From Protula sp. h YS-2021 (Eukaryota > Annelida > Polychaeta > Sabellida > Serpulidae), in contig OX457033.1 of assembly GCA_949752745.1 (NCBI GenBank), positions 42,215,075 to 42,279,074 of the forward strand: a DNA stretch of 64,000 nt, read 5' to 3'. Below the pieces are notes generated by a model. That model saw nothing but the letters and a program-made list of their open reading frames with translations. It did not search any database and had not been told where the DNA came from. This document shows, piece after piece, positions 1 through 9,867 of this stretch (the stretch's first letter is position 1; each line of letters begins with the position of its first letter). The translations under genes and the position numbers were made by a program.

Positions 1-3
1 TTT

Positions 4-240
4 GAAATGCGCAGTCGTGGTGTGTGGAGAGAGAGTGTGAGGGGAAAAAAGTTGCCATCAGAAGGTTGAAATACCTATGTGGCTTATGAAATGAAATGCT
101 CAGTCGTGATGTTGGTGTGTGTGGAGAGAGAGTGTGGGGGAAAAAGATGCCATCAGAAGGTTGAAATACCTATGTGGCTTAAAATGCTCAGTCGTGCTGT
201 TGGTGTGTGTGGAGAGAGTGGGAAAAAATCATCACAATCT
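4..240. repeat. ~88-bp tandem repeat, about 2.6 copies
   Basis: The block AAATGC(G/T)CAGTCGTG recurs at about 5, 94 and 182. Each copy is followed by TGTGTGGAGAGAG, GCCATCAGAAGG and TTGAAATACC in the same order, giving a period of 88-89 bp. The last copy breaks off near 235. Short open frames here follow the repeat and have no coding character. Confidence 0.85.
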
Positions 241-250
241 GGACCACCTC

Positions 251-452
251 TGACGTCACTATGACGTCACTTCCGGTCCAGACGTCACTTCCGGTCCAGA
301 CGTCACTTCCGGTCCAGACGTCACTTCCGGTCCAGACGTCACTTCCTGGCGTAGAACTGTTGTTTACTGTTGTTTACTTCGTTGCCATGACAACACCTAT
401 GACGCCTCTTCCGGTCCAGACGGCACTTCCGCTATGACGTCACTTCTGGTCC
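251..452. promoter_or_regulatory. 18-bp tandem array of CRE and ETS motifs
   Basis: GACGTCACTTCCGGTCCA is repeated head to tail at 263, 281, 299 and 317, with a divergent copy at 335 and scattered variants near 407-452. Each unit holds a CRE/ATF half-site (GACGTCA) and, on the minus strand, the canonical ETS site ACCGGAAGT. Full TGACGTCA palindromes lie at 251-258, 262-269 and 435-442. The motifs are seen directly. A promoter or enhancer role is inferred; no transcript start can be placed. The array lies about 1.5 kb upstream of the receptor gene, in an unknown relation to it. It could equally be a minisatellite that contains these motifs by chance. Confidence 0.5.
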
Positions 453-808
453 AGACAGTATAACGTCATCAAGTGCGGTAGAACTCTTATTTCTATACTA
501 CTAGTGAGACATAATGAGTATTCAAAATTCCCCAATTAAGGGGGTCCGCCGCCTCAAGTTGTATGCAATGCTTGAGTGTAAATAATATTTATTATCTATT
601 ATTACTTTTACTTACTTTAATTTGTTCGCTTCTGTCGTTTCTAGTACGTAGTTGTTTTAGTTCACGGAAGGTATACTTTCGTTTTTCACCTTGAGCTTAT
701 ACGACTCTATTTCTACACTACAGCGGAATGTGCGTGTTTATTCAAATTTATATTTATTTATACACATAATAATGGCGACATAATTTTACTTTTAATACTT
801 AGGGATAC

Positions 809-811
<3 letters not shown>

Positions 812-871
<60 letters not shown>
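812..871. repeat. (AT)30 microsatellite
   Basis: An uninterrupted alternating TA run of about 60 bp, likely length-variable between individuals. Confidence 0.97.
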
Positions 872-876
<5 letters not shown>

Positions 877-1410
877 TTTCTGAGAAGAGAAATTGAGGAA
901 AGATATGGTTTCAGTACTTATTTTGAAGTAAAGTAACACATGCGTACCTTGAAAATATATACAGCCTTTTCAAAATGAGAACAAGGACTAAATAAATGTC
1001 GATTGCCTTATCAGTTTATATTTGAATAATTTAAAAAAAATGGATGTAAAAGATCATTTTGAAAACTACATATGAAGGACAAATAAATAAATAAAGTTTT
1101 GTGATTTTCAAGATGATTTGATTGAATTAGGATGATTAAATAATTCATTTTAAAGACGTATGTTCAATTTTTCACGCAAACGCCATGCTTTCTAAATGAC
1201 AGTATAGCGGAGTAGTGTGGTTTATTTGCTCCCTTTAAAATGGCGACAATAAGGAGGTCGATTTTATTTTACAATGTATTCGAGAATACCATGTTTTTGA
1301 CCAGAATATCAAAGTACACTGCAGCGAACAACTTATCACAGTGTTTCTGAATTCACTATTTGCCCAGCCACAAGCTAATAGCTGCCCATGGTTCTGTTTG
1401 CATCAATAAG

Positions 1411-1418
1411 TGACGTCA
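1411..1418. promoter_or_regulatory. CRE/ATF palindrome upstream of the receptor gene
   Basis: TGACGTCA is a perfect cAMP-response-element palindrome about 490 bp before the ATG of the receptor gene. The motif is exact; its use in this gene is inferred. The same octamer is also common in the repeats of this window, so it may be incidental. Confidence 0.3.
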
Positions 1419-1906
1419 TTTGTAGTGCATGCTATTCTTATTCATACAAGTCTGCTGTGCAAAAGCATATGAAAGTACAGTTGCTTCCTCATTGATACAT
1501 GTATATCAGTTACACCATTTGAATGTTTAAACAAAATAAACACTCACATGAATGGATATACACACTTATTCTACAAGTACACAATCTTCATATAAGTTAC
1601 TACAGATGACTACAAGAAAGTGTTATATAATGTTATAATATTCATAATTTGATATTACAATAGAGTATTGTCACTGACACCTACAAAAACATCCACAAGA
1701 TAGGAAAAACATATATTAGATACATAAAGATCCACTCAGGAAGTGATCAAAGAAAGAGAAAGATGAAAAAAGGAAAAAAAAAACATGATACAATCATAAA
1801 GATGCTAGCTCAAAAAGCTGAGTACAGAACCAGCTACAAAAGAGCATATTGACATATTTTTTTCACGTAATACCTTTACTCATAAGTTTTGCAATCCTTT
1901 ATCAAT

Positions 1907-4024
1907 ATGGGAGGTTGTTTTACATCACATAAGGATATGAGTAGTGTTCTCCAAGTGGGGGATATTATTGAGTCAAGGCATGCACTGAAAAAATGTACTT
2001 TTACGGAATATAGAGACGAGATTTGTACACTAGTTTATAGGCATGATGGGGCATTGCTAGGCAAATTGTTAGTCTCTCGTGACAGTTATGAGATAGTATT
2101 GCACTTGTTGGAAAACAGTACAATTAAAGTTGATAATTGGCTTCATAAGATACGAAAGGATAAAGTTCTCTTTGAAACGATAATGGATAAACTGGAAAAT
2201 GTCATAACGTTGGATCATGAACAACTCATTATCAGCATGATTAAACATGCAATAGTGAATGCTTATTCTGTCGATGTAATCCACTCAGTTAGTTTGCTAT
2301 GGGATAAATTATATGAAAACAAAGTACCCTCACAAAATGTAAAAGTAACAACGTTATGTGAGTTTTACTTGGATCTGATTCGTTTCCATGATAGCGCCCA
2401 CAGTGACACGGAATCTAGCATGGACACCTTTTACGACGATGACATCACCAAGGGTAGCCTGGGTTCAAATGAAACATATACGCACAAAATAATATCGATT
2501 GTCGGAGAAGCTTTAAAGGTGGGGATACCTAATCACATAGATCTGTTCTTTAAACATCATCCTAAGGTGTTCATGGTTATTGAACCTTCAAACAGTAACT
2601 TTTTATATCTATGTTTACAGCGTTACATCTTAAGATCGAAAAATCCCAGTAAAGAACTAAAGAAATTAGCAAAAGTAAACGACGCTTCAAGCCTTAACAA
2701 ATGGTATCAAGAAACTAAATTTTTATCATCAAGCCAGTCAGTAAACGATACTGATGACTGCTCAGACACTGATAAAGTCGTGACTAAACTTCTTCTTAAA
2801 ATGAAAGATCTGCAAAACCATGAAAACAGTGTTGAAGCTCAACAAGTGAGACAAGCCGTCTTGTGGATCCTTGAACAAATGTGCCAGATGGATCAATGCG
2901 AAAACAATGATATTAAAGATGTGTTTTTGCCTAAAGCCTTCATATTAACTGGGAGTAGTCACGAAGGTACAAGATCACTTTTCCCTGACGAATATGACGT
3001 GTTATTATTATTTCGTAGTGCGTTGGATAAGTATATCATTTCCAATATTATCCGTAAAGCTTTGTATAAAATAAATCTTTACAAAGACAAGGACAGTCGA
3101 CTGATATTAGACGGGTTCAAGGTGAGCAGCCTGGGCAGATATCCTTGCATCCATATACTCTGGGCAGGTCGTAATTATAGAGATATGAAGATCTCTATAG
3201 ACATTGTCCCTGTAATCGCAACAAAAGCAGTAATTGAAGAAAGGATGCAGTTTAACAAACACGCATACTTGCAAACGGCAACAAGCGAGCAAGGTCCAAA
3301 GCTTTATTTTGACACCATACGTCGCACTGATAACAACTTTTCGCAGTACGAAAGTCATATCATAAGTGTAATCCCTTCTCATGTCAGGGAAGGTTACCAA
3401 TTAGCAAAGGCTATTCGCATTTCAAACATTATCAGGCCTACTTTCCAACAGCTAATATCCCTCGGTGTAACAGATGATGTGCATAACATTATTCGATCGT
3501 ACATGCTGAAGACGTGTGTACTCTTCTTGACACATTCAAATATACAAACCCAACGTAATGAGTGCCAGAGTCCGTTGTGTTGGGCAATTAGGGTTTACGC
3601 TTTACTGAAAAAATGTTTGAATACAGGTTCAATGAAAGAATATTTTGTTCCTAGGGACCTTTTTCATCCATGTAAACATCTTTTAACCGCTCCAGTAGCA
3701 CGCTACAGGTGCTGCAGAGAACACAAATCCAGGCTAGTCATTGTTGGCCGACTCTTGGACGTCCTCAAGCAATACAAGGAACTCCACGGAGACGCCATCC
3801 ACACGGACGGTGGACTTAATAGCCATTTTCAGTCTAGCGCCAACGGAAAGATGGCGGAAAAAGCAACGCGGTGTCCATGCACGTACGACGACTCTGAGCA
3901 TCTGAGACCTGCTCCATTCTATATATTTGGTTATCCTAGTGGTGAAATCCAGTCAGGAAACACTGATATCAATCAATCCAATTCTGAAATCCTAGCTGCC
4001 ATTCGCGCGATTCATCACCTTTAA
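1907..4024 (+). CDS. cGAS-like receptor / Mab-21 domain nucleotidyltransferase
   Basis: A 705-residue protein in one exon. Family knowledge: cGAS-like receptors sense foreign nucleic acid or other ligands in the cytosol and make cyclic dinucleotides that activate STING. Seen here: the nucleotidyltransferase signature G349-S350 followed by E362-Y-D364, and the third metal-binding acid D432 in KISIDIVP, so the E/D/D triad is intact. A Mab-21-type C-terminal helical lobe follows (CWAIRVY from C558, YFVP from Y579). Residues 1-330 are a mostly helical, unrecognised region with acidic linkers at 166-180 and 279-290. No vertebrate-type zinc thumb is evident. The ATG at 1907 has a strong context (A at -3, G at +4) and gives MGGCFT, matching the N-myristoylation pattern with a palmitoylatable Cys4. 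A frame open from TTG at 1889 would bury this signal. Ligand and product are unknown. Enzymatic competence is inferred. A non-catalytic Mab-21 paralogue is less likely given the triad. Confidence 0.9.
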   Translation: MGGCFTSHKDMSSVLQVGDIIESRHALKKCTFTEYRDEICTLVYRHDGALLGKLLVSRDSYEIVLHLLENSTIKVDNWLHKIRKDKVLFETIMDKLENVITLDHEQLIISMIKHAIVNAYSVDVIHSVSLLWDKLYENKVPSQNVKVTTLCEFYLDLIRFHDSAHSDTESSMDTFYDDDITKGSLGSNETYTHKIISIVGEALKVGIPNHIDLFFKHHPKVFMVIEPSNSNFLYLCLQRYILRSKNPSKELKKLAKVNDASSLNKWYQETKFLSSSQSVNDTDDCSDTDKVVTKLLLKMKDLQNHENSVEAQQVRQAVLWILEQMCQMDQCENNDIKDVFLPKAFILTGSSHEGTRSLFPDEYDVLLLFRSALDKYIISNIIRKALYKINLYKDKDSRLILDGFKVSSLGRYPCIHILWAGRNYRDMKISIDIVPVIATKAVIEERMQFNKHAYLQTATSEQGPKLYFDTIRRTDNNFSQYESHIISVIPSHVREGYQLAKAIRISNIIRPTFQQLISLGVTDDVHNIIRSYMLKTCVLFLTHSNIQTQRNECQSPLCWAIRVYALLKKCLNTGSMKEYFVPRDLFHPCKHLLTAPVARYRCCREHKSRLVIVGRLLDVLKQYKELHGDAIHTDGGLNSHFQSSANGKMAEKATRCPCTYDDSEHLRPAPFYIFGYPSGEIQSGNTDINQSNSEILAAIRAIHHL

Positions 4025-4673
4025 GTTACTAATTAAGCAATTATATGACAAAAATGTTATTAAATTATGTGGCTTTTTTCATCTCACCTAAACTAAACAT
4101 GTTTTGTGCAGGACGTGTCAATTGATTATGTCAAAATTTTCTAATACGTTTTCATGTCACTTAACTTGGATTTGTTCGTGCTCCAAAGAATGTAGCCCAT
4201 GACTATGTCGATCAGACCTTTCAGTTCCCAAGGATCCACTGGCAATTTGCCATCAAAATTATATCATGGACACTAATATTCGTTAGGCACTTATCAAAAA
4301 GCTCAAAATATTGTTTTCATTCATTCCATAAATTCATAATTCATGTATATTTTTACCAGAATTTTGATTGGATGATCAAATTTTAAGTAAATGGTGTAAC
4401 GGAGGAATAAAACAGGAAACCGCTAAGCTTTGAGGCCTGTAAGATTCGTTTATTAACTATTCTGTGTTCTATTCTGTATGTTGGCTCAGATGAAACTTAC
4501 GTTTTACAGTCGGTTAAGATTAAAATAAAATCAGTGAACATATATTTATGCGTAATTAATTTAGAGAGTAGCAATAAAATGTCTAGCACAATAGCCTTCG
4601 AAAAGCAAAAGTTTTTTTTTGTGTGTTTAATTTAAAAGAGAAAAGTGATTTACATTCTCTTGATCGTTTTAAT
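4025..4673. other. 3' flank of the receptor gene, non-coding
   Basis: AT-rich sequence with three AATAAA hexamers and no coding frame. It probably includes the 3' untranslated region and ends where the first telomere-like repeats begin. Confidence 0.6.
4406..4411 (+). terminator. candidate poly(A) signal for the receptor gene
   Basis: AATAAA lies 382 bp after the stop codon. Further copies occur at 4524-4529 and 4573-4578. The hexamers are exact; which one is used cannot be told from sequence. Confidence 0.4.
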
Positions 4674-5945
4674 GGGTTAGGGTTAGGGTTAGGGTTAGGG
4701 TATAGAGCTAAGGGTGTACATGGCTCCCCGTACCATGGCTCCCCGTACCAAAGAAATGATAGAAAACAACTTCTGATTGGCTGACATATTTATGACGTCA
4801 TCGATGATTGACAGCTGTAATTTGGTCAGTGACCATAGGTCACGCAAGGTAACCCCGGGTCACAACCCTATAAACGCAAGAAAATGCAACCCGGGTTAAG
4901 ACCCTAACCCCGACCCTGACCCCAACCTTGACCCTGACCCTGACCCTAACCATAGGGTATAGAGATGAGGGTTAGTTAGGGTTAGGGTTAGGGTTAGGGT
5001 TAGGGTATAGAGTTAGGGGTTAGGGTTAATGTATAGGGATGATTTTGTCATTTAATTACCTATTAGTTGGTACCAACTCTGATCGTAACCCTAACCCAAG
5101 TGGTTAGTGTAGGGTTAGTAGGGCTGTTGGTTAGGGTATAGAGATTAGGCTTAGGGTATAGAGATGAGGTTTCAAATGGCTCTGTTACAATATCGCTCTA
5201 TGATGATCTAAATGATAGAAAACTTTTGATTGACTGACATACTTATAGCGTCATCGATGATAGACAACTCTATTTACTCTTATTCCAATCCTTGACCCTG
5301 ACACTAACCCTGACACGGACCCCGACCTTGACCCTAACCCGGACACTGACCCAACCCAACCCTGATCCAAAGAAATCCAAACCTTACCCAACCCAACCCA
5401 ACCCTGACCAACCCAACCCTTATAAACATATTCTAAGTCCAGCAAAAGACAACCTTAACCAAACCCAACTCAACCCTGACACAACCCAATCCTGACCAAC
5501 CCAATCGAACTAAACCCTGACCCAACTCAACCCCGCCCTTGTTAAAAAATTATTCAAAGTTCCATCCGAAGTCAACCTTGATCCAACGCATCCAAACTCT
5601 GAACCAACCCTATTAAAAACATTCCAATCCTTATATAAAAAAACCCAATAATGCAAAAATAAAAATATAAAAAATATATATAAAAGTCCAGCACAAGACA
5701 AACTTCAACCCAACCCATCCCATCCCTGACCCAACGCAACCTTGACCCATCCCAACCCCGACCCAACCCAGTCCTTACCCAACCCTGACACAACCCATTC
5801 AAACGCTGACCCCCCCAACACTTACCAAACCAAACCCAATCCTAACCCAACCCTTATAGAAAAATATTCATCCATCACAAGTAAACCTTAACCCAACCCA
5901 ACCCAACGCTGATCCAACCCATGACGCGACGGGTTAAGGTTAGGG
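4674..5945. repeat. decayed, centromere-proximal subtelomeric unit
   Basis: It has the same plan as the distal array: TTAGGG repeats (4674-4700), a type A long head beginning GTATAGAG with two CCCCGTACC copies, a TGACGTCA palindrome, then C-rich repeats. A second short TTAGGG tract lies near 4970-5008. From about 5285 the CCCTGA field degenerates into ACCCAACCC-type repeats with the spacer ATATTCTAAGTCCA and an AT-rich insert at 5635-5690. The divergence suggests great age or relaxed homogenisation compared with the near-identical distal units. It ends in GGGTTAGGGTTAGGG near 5950. Confidence 0.85.
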
Positions 5946-6170
5946 TTAGGGTTATTATAATAGGGTGGATAGAAGCAAAAAGTGCCCATCGCAGAAAAAG
6001 TTGGGCACTTGGTCTTGTATATAAGTAAATATGCAAATTATGTGGCCATAAAGGAATCATAAATATATGTGCAAATTAGTCACGTGTCCAATAAATTAGG
6101 TCTAGTACCCCATTAACTAGGTCAAGGGTACTCGATGTGATGCATGGAAGGGGTACCCAGGGTTATAGGT

Positions 6171-6184
6171 GGGCTCGAACCACC
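6171..6184 (-). other. tRNA-like T-arm / RNA polymerase III B box, probable SINE remnant
   Basis: Read on the minus strand, 6184-6168 forms a perfect T-arm: stem GGTGG, 7-base loop TTCGAGC, stem CCACC. This contains the B-box consensus GGTTCGAGCCC (6181-6171). No A box, acceptor stem or convincing anticodon arm precedes it, because telomere-like sequence begins at about 6203. It is therefore not an intact tRNA gene. A truncated tRNA-derived SINE is the likeliest reading; a broken tRNA is the alternative. Confidence 0.5.
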
Positions 6185-6202
6185 AACCTTCCGACCTGAT
6201 CA

Positions 6203-6264
6203 TATAGGTTTAGGGTTAGGCCTCCTAGGGGGTCGCGTGACTGATGACGTCACGATGATTGACA
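6203..6264 (+). repeat. 60-bp dispersed repeat, copy 1
   Basis: TATAGGTTTAGGG, then AGGCCTCC, GGTCGCGTGACTGAT and ACGTCACGATGATTG recur in the same order at 6911-6971. The second half resembles the long-head segment of the subtelomeric units (TGACGTCA followed by GATGATTGACAG), so this is probably an old fragment of that head. Confidence 0.7.
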
Positions 6265-6302
6265 GGTGTGGTAGAATGCCCACTTTCCCCCAACTGAACA
6301 TC

Positions 6303-6465
6303 AAGCCATGAGGCCTTTGAATGTATAGCTCTGTTCCATTATAGCCCACCCATCAGGCTAGTGAACATGTAGCCCTGTTCGGTTATTGCCCAATCGTCAG
6401 GCTTGTGAACATTTAGGCCTGTTCCATTGTAGCCCAAAGCGATAGCTTTGTGAAAGCATTTAAAG
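6303..6465. repeat. ~45-bp tandem repeat, 3-4 diverged copies
   Basis: The block AGC/GCCTGTTCC..TTATAGCCCA..TCAGGCT.GTGAACAT recurs with starts near 6324, 6369 and 6414, and a partial copy precedes them. The copies differ at many sites, so the array is old. Confidence 0.65.
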
Positions 6466-6664
6466 AGGCTAACTAATCTATTTATAGACGGTTCATGGAG
6501 GCCTGTCTTGTCACTATATTAAAGCTTAGGGGGGATTTTGGGGTGAGGGAGTGGGGAGTTCAAAAGCTACCTACTTGTCTAAGGTTAGAGCCAAAGGGCT
6601 TCTGTGGTCCAAGGTAAAAGCGTGATTCTTTTTCTATTTTGATTTGTGTTTTTCAAACGACGCG

Positions 6665-6862
6665 ATGATAATTAAACTCTTTTCACGTCCGTCGCTACCA
6701 GAAGAATTTCACGCACCACTACATGATATTATTAAGGCTGGAGATTTTGGTGGCAGAGGTAAGATCCCGCAACACCAACCCCCCTCCACCAGCACAAGCC
6801 TAACCAGTGATTACGGTCTTGTTTTATCAGAAAATGAGAAGCTAAAGATACAACATAAATAA
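6665..6862 (+). CDS. doubtful exon-like open frame, 65 aa
   Basis: An ATG-initiated frame of mixed, non-repetitive composition with a proline/serine-rich middle (residues ~38-48). It is followed at once by overlapping AATAAA hexamers (6858-6867). An internal AGAGGTAAGA near 6755 would be a good splice donor, so the frame could instead be a first coding exon ending there. No family is recognised. It may be a gene fragment or chance; I cannot assign a function. Confidence 0.2.
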   Translation: MIIKLFSRPSLPEEFHAPLHDIIKAGDFGGRGKIPQHQPPSTSTSLTSDYGLVLSENEKLKIQHK

Positions 6863-6910
6863 ATAAAGATAACAATTTTCTGTACTTTCTCTGTACAAAA
6901 TTATTTGTTT

Positions 6911-6971
6911 TATAGGTTTAGGGTCAGGCCTCCCAGGGGGGTCGCGTGACTGATAACGTCACGATGATTGA
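6911..6971 (+). repeat. 60-bp dispersed repeat, copy 2
   Basis: Second copy of the element at 6203-6264, with a few substitutions (for example AGGCCTCCCAGG for AGGCCTCCTAGG, and GATAACGTCA for GATGACGTCA). Confidence 0.7.
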
Positions 6972-7024
6972 AAGTTTATACACGCATACGCATTTACATA
7001 CGCACATACAGCCGACGGATACTG

Positions 7025-7150
7025 ACGACGGATGTCCCTCTGTTGATGTGGTAAGTGAGGATGGAGTGGCTAATACTCATGTGTTCCCACAAGAAGGTGG
7101 TTTTTTCAGTTTTGTTTAAAAAACTGGGGTATTATTTAGAGCATGACTCT
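7025..7150 (+). repeat. local dispersed repeat, copy 1
   Basis: It shares GATGTCCCTCT, TTGATGTGGTAAG, TCCCACAAGA and TATTATTT in order with 7384-7606. Diverged. Family unknown. Confidence 0.6.
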
Positions 7151-7383
7151 TTAAAGAAGACCGATCTAGAGAATTTAAAGAAATACTAATCGAAATTGTG
7201 GGAGAAGCATTTTTAAAATTGGCAACCAAATAATTTTCAGATCACCCCATTTTACCACTTTTTGGAGGATCGCCAAAAAAGGGGCCTACTGAGATAGCAT
7301 TCACACAAAATTTGAAAGGAATACGATGAAATCTGAATTTGAAGAAGAATTTTAAGTAAATGTTTACATACGTTCATACATAC

Positions 7384-7606
7384 GACAGATGTCCCTCTAT
7401 TGATGTGGTAAGACCAGTTGGACGAAGTCGGCTGGCCTAAAGAAGTGAGGAGGGAATGGATTATATTCATTCAGTACTATGTGTTTCCCACAAGAGGACG
7501 ATTTTTTTTCAGCGTTTGGCTAAAAAACAGCGTATTATTTGGAACACTCCGCGTTTAGGGATCGTTTTAAAAGTCATCGCCACGCATGGTAACTAATTAG
7601 TACGTG
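7384..7606 (+). repeat. local dispersed repeat, copy 2
   Basis: The longest of three related copies. Its right half (TTTAGGGATCGTTTTAAAAGTCAT, in part, then CACGCA) is shared with 8500-8680. Encodes nothing recognisable. Confidence 0.6.
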
Positions 7607-9803
7607 ACAGACGAATTGAAATTATCTATATATCTCATTGAGACCTATTCTGGAATAGGCACTTTACTCATACAGGACAAAAATGTTTAAATTCTTATTT
7701 ATTTGATAAATTCTTCTAAAACATATTGAGTGGTGCAATCATCACATACAATATTCATACTACAGGGGTCTCTGCCACCCCGTCTCCCACCCCCTTCCCT
7801 TTCTCCTTCCCCGGCTAACGTTTTGCCGCACACATATATAAAATTCAGATTGATGATGTCAGTCCGTGTACTTTTCGCCCTTTCAATATTTTATTCCAAA
7901 TGTAAAAGAGAAAGTGGAAATTTGCCGATGTTTTTTTTTAACCAATTGTTTAAACGACTACAATGAACCTGGAACATAATCATACACTCCTTTCTGAGAA
8001 ACGATTATGTTTTTGTTGCTATTATAAATAGTTCTAATCATTACTGGTGACAAAAATGAAACCTCCATATTTCTTGTTTTTTTTTTAATTTTAACGTCAG
8101 GGCAATTCGAGAAATCAGCATTTGCATGCGTTTCTTTGACCCAGTTATGGGTCAGATTTTAGCATGGTGCAAATGGCAAGTGTATTTCAAAGTGAATCAA
8201 TTGGGAATTCCCAAGCACTGGGGTGAGTATAATGGCTATTGATTCCCAAATAATACAACAAAGCTTTTAACTTTTTACTTGGTTTAAATGAATAATAATT
8301 TGTTGTTGCATCTATTATAACATCATTCCTGCAGACGTGGCCTTTAACATTTAGTATTTGATTGACAGGCTACGAGATCTGGTACTGGTATCCCGGATGT
8401 TGGGGGGGGGGGGCACTTGATATCTTATGTGTTACATGCGTGTCCAAAAAAAAAATGTCGAAAAAGGGGTAACGTCGAGACGCGATCCACACGGAGTGTC
8501 AATTTCGTTGGAAGAGGGTCTTTTCATTCAGTACTCCGCGATACCCACAAAAAGGGTTCTTTCAGAAATGTACTCTGAAAATATGGTTAAATGTGGTTAA
8601 TATTTATACCTAAGCATTCGAGCTTTAGGGTCGTTTTAAAATGTCATAGACACGCACGTTGGTACCTGAGTGACCTCCCTCGGGCTGCTCTATAATTGTT
8701 GTTAAGGTTGTGCTCCCTCTCGCAGTGGGGTTTGGTGGGACGGAAAGATGCTGCAAATGTCTAGATCTTTCTCAGTAAGGACTCCGTCCCCCCACCCCCA
8801 CTTATTCGGTAGGGGAAGCGGGATGTTTTTCAGTGAAATCTTACGGTAGCCAACATCAGAAGCTGTTTGAGAGACGCTTTACCAGACAAAAAAGAAACCA
8901 TCAGCTGTAGTACATCTGTTTTTTAGACATACCCCTCCGCCTTAACTCCCCCCTCCAAAAAAAAAAAAAAAAACAGAAACAAAAAAAAAAAAAAAAAAAA
9001 AAACACTTGATAGAGTTTTGATACGTAATCCGAATATCAGTCGATAAATTCTTAGACTTTAAATAATAATGCAGAAATTAGTCAATAAATGTACTGCTGT
9101 ATTAAAGACCAGTATCACGATATTACATCAATATTTAAAAGACAGGGGCAGAAAGGTAATACAGTATCAGACCAGTAAAATAAAAAAAAATATCGGCCGA
9201 CCAGCGGTCATCTAACATTACAAAGTGAAAAATGATTCATTCGGAAACACTCGCTATAAAGTGACAGCCTGGGACATATCACTATTATAACATCGCACCT
9301 CCATTTCCGGGGTGATACAACTACCCGTTACCAGGGATAGCAAAATTTATCACACTAGGAATATTCAAGTTTTAATTTTTCCATTTCACAGAATTTTATA
9401 TCAATTTTCTAAAACGAGGCATGCCAACAAACGGTCGCTGTTATATCTCAATTATGTATAAACAAAGAGTTGATTTGTAATTTAGTTCCTCCCTTTTGTG
9501 AGTACTATGTTCGCAGAACACTCCTTATATATTGAATCTATATTTTGCCTAAATGTAAAAGTTTCTGTTTCTATTTTAAATCTCACGACCAATCCTTCTG
9601 AGGCGCGTGAGTCATGTCTTTTTTTGTAGCTTGCTTAATTTTCGCTTGTTTAGATAATGTCAGATTTCATCATTATCATCGTCATCATCATCATAAAAAA
9701 CACCCTCAGATGGACAATTTAAACTTTGTACCAGCCTATTACATGGCAACGTGGGACGAAAAATCCATCACAGAATTGATATAAGTAGACACTAAAATAA
9801 CAT
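7607..9803. other. non-coding region with simple repeats
   Basis: No coding frame was recognised. Besides dispersed-repeat copy 3 (8500-8680), it holds a G12 run at 8402-8413, an A-rich tract at 8957-9003 broken by CAGAAAC, and a (TCA)n-type run at about 9667-9693. The A tract could be a retroposed tail, but no flanking element or target duplication was identified. Confidence 0.6.
8500..8680 (+). repeat. local dispersed repeat, copy 3
   Basis: It shares TTCATTCAGTACT, ACCCACAA, CTTTAGGGTCGTTTTAAAA and CACGCACG in order with copy 2. Probably an old non-autonomous mobile element or low-copy repeat; termini were not determined. Confidence 0.5.
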
Positions 9804-9867
9804 TTAGGGTTAGGGTTAGGGTTAGGGTTAGGGTTAGGGTTAGTGTAGGGTTAGGGTTAGGGTTAGG
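9804..9867 (+). repeat. interstitial TTAGGG tract, left flank of the composite element
   Basis: About ten TTAGGG-type repeats in the same orientation as the terminal telomere, with one TTAGTG variant at about 9840. It abuts the left direct terminal repeat. Confidence 0.95.

Larger units (their letters stand above)
453..1906. other. AT-rich non-coding DNA upstream of the receptor gene
   Basis: No reading frame with coding character was found. The stretch holds an (AT)n microsatellite, a CRE palindrome and A/T-rich single-copy sequence. A pyrimidine-rich run ending in AG near 1885 could be a splice acceptor for a 5' untranslated exon, but this is only a possibility. Confidence 0.6.

Noticed and set aside
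1889..1906. Extending the receptor to a TTG start, giving six more residues
   Set aside because: TTG is not a normal start in animals. The ATG at 1907 has a strong context and creates a myristoylation signature.
3650..3730. Vertebrate-type cGAS zinc thumb at the Cys-Cys near residue 602
   Set aside because: The cysteines lie in the C-terminal lobe, far from the expected position, and the His/Cys spacing does not fit.
6120..6205. Functional tRNA gene on the minus strand
   Set aside because: Only the T-arm is intact; there is no A box, acceptor stem or clear anticodon arm.
6241..6265. Second hammerhead-like CTGATGA
   Set aside because: No stem II, GAAA core or cleavage triplet follows; it is part of the CRE-containing repeat.
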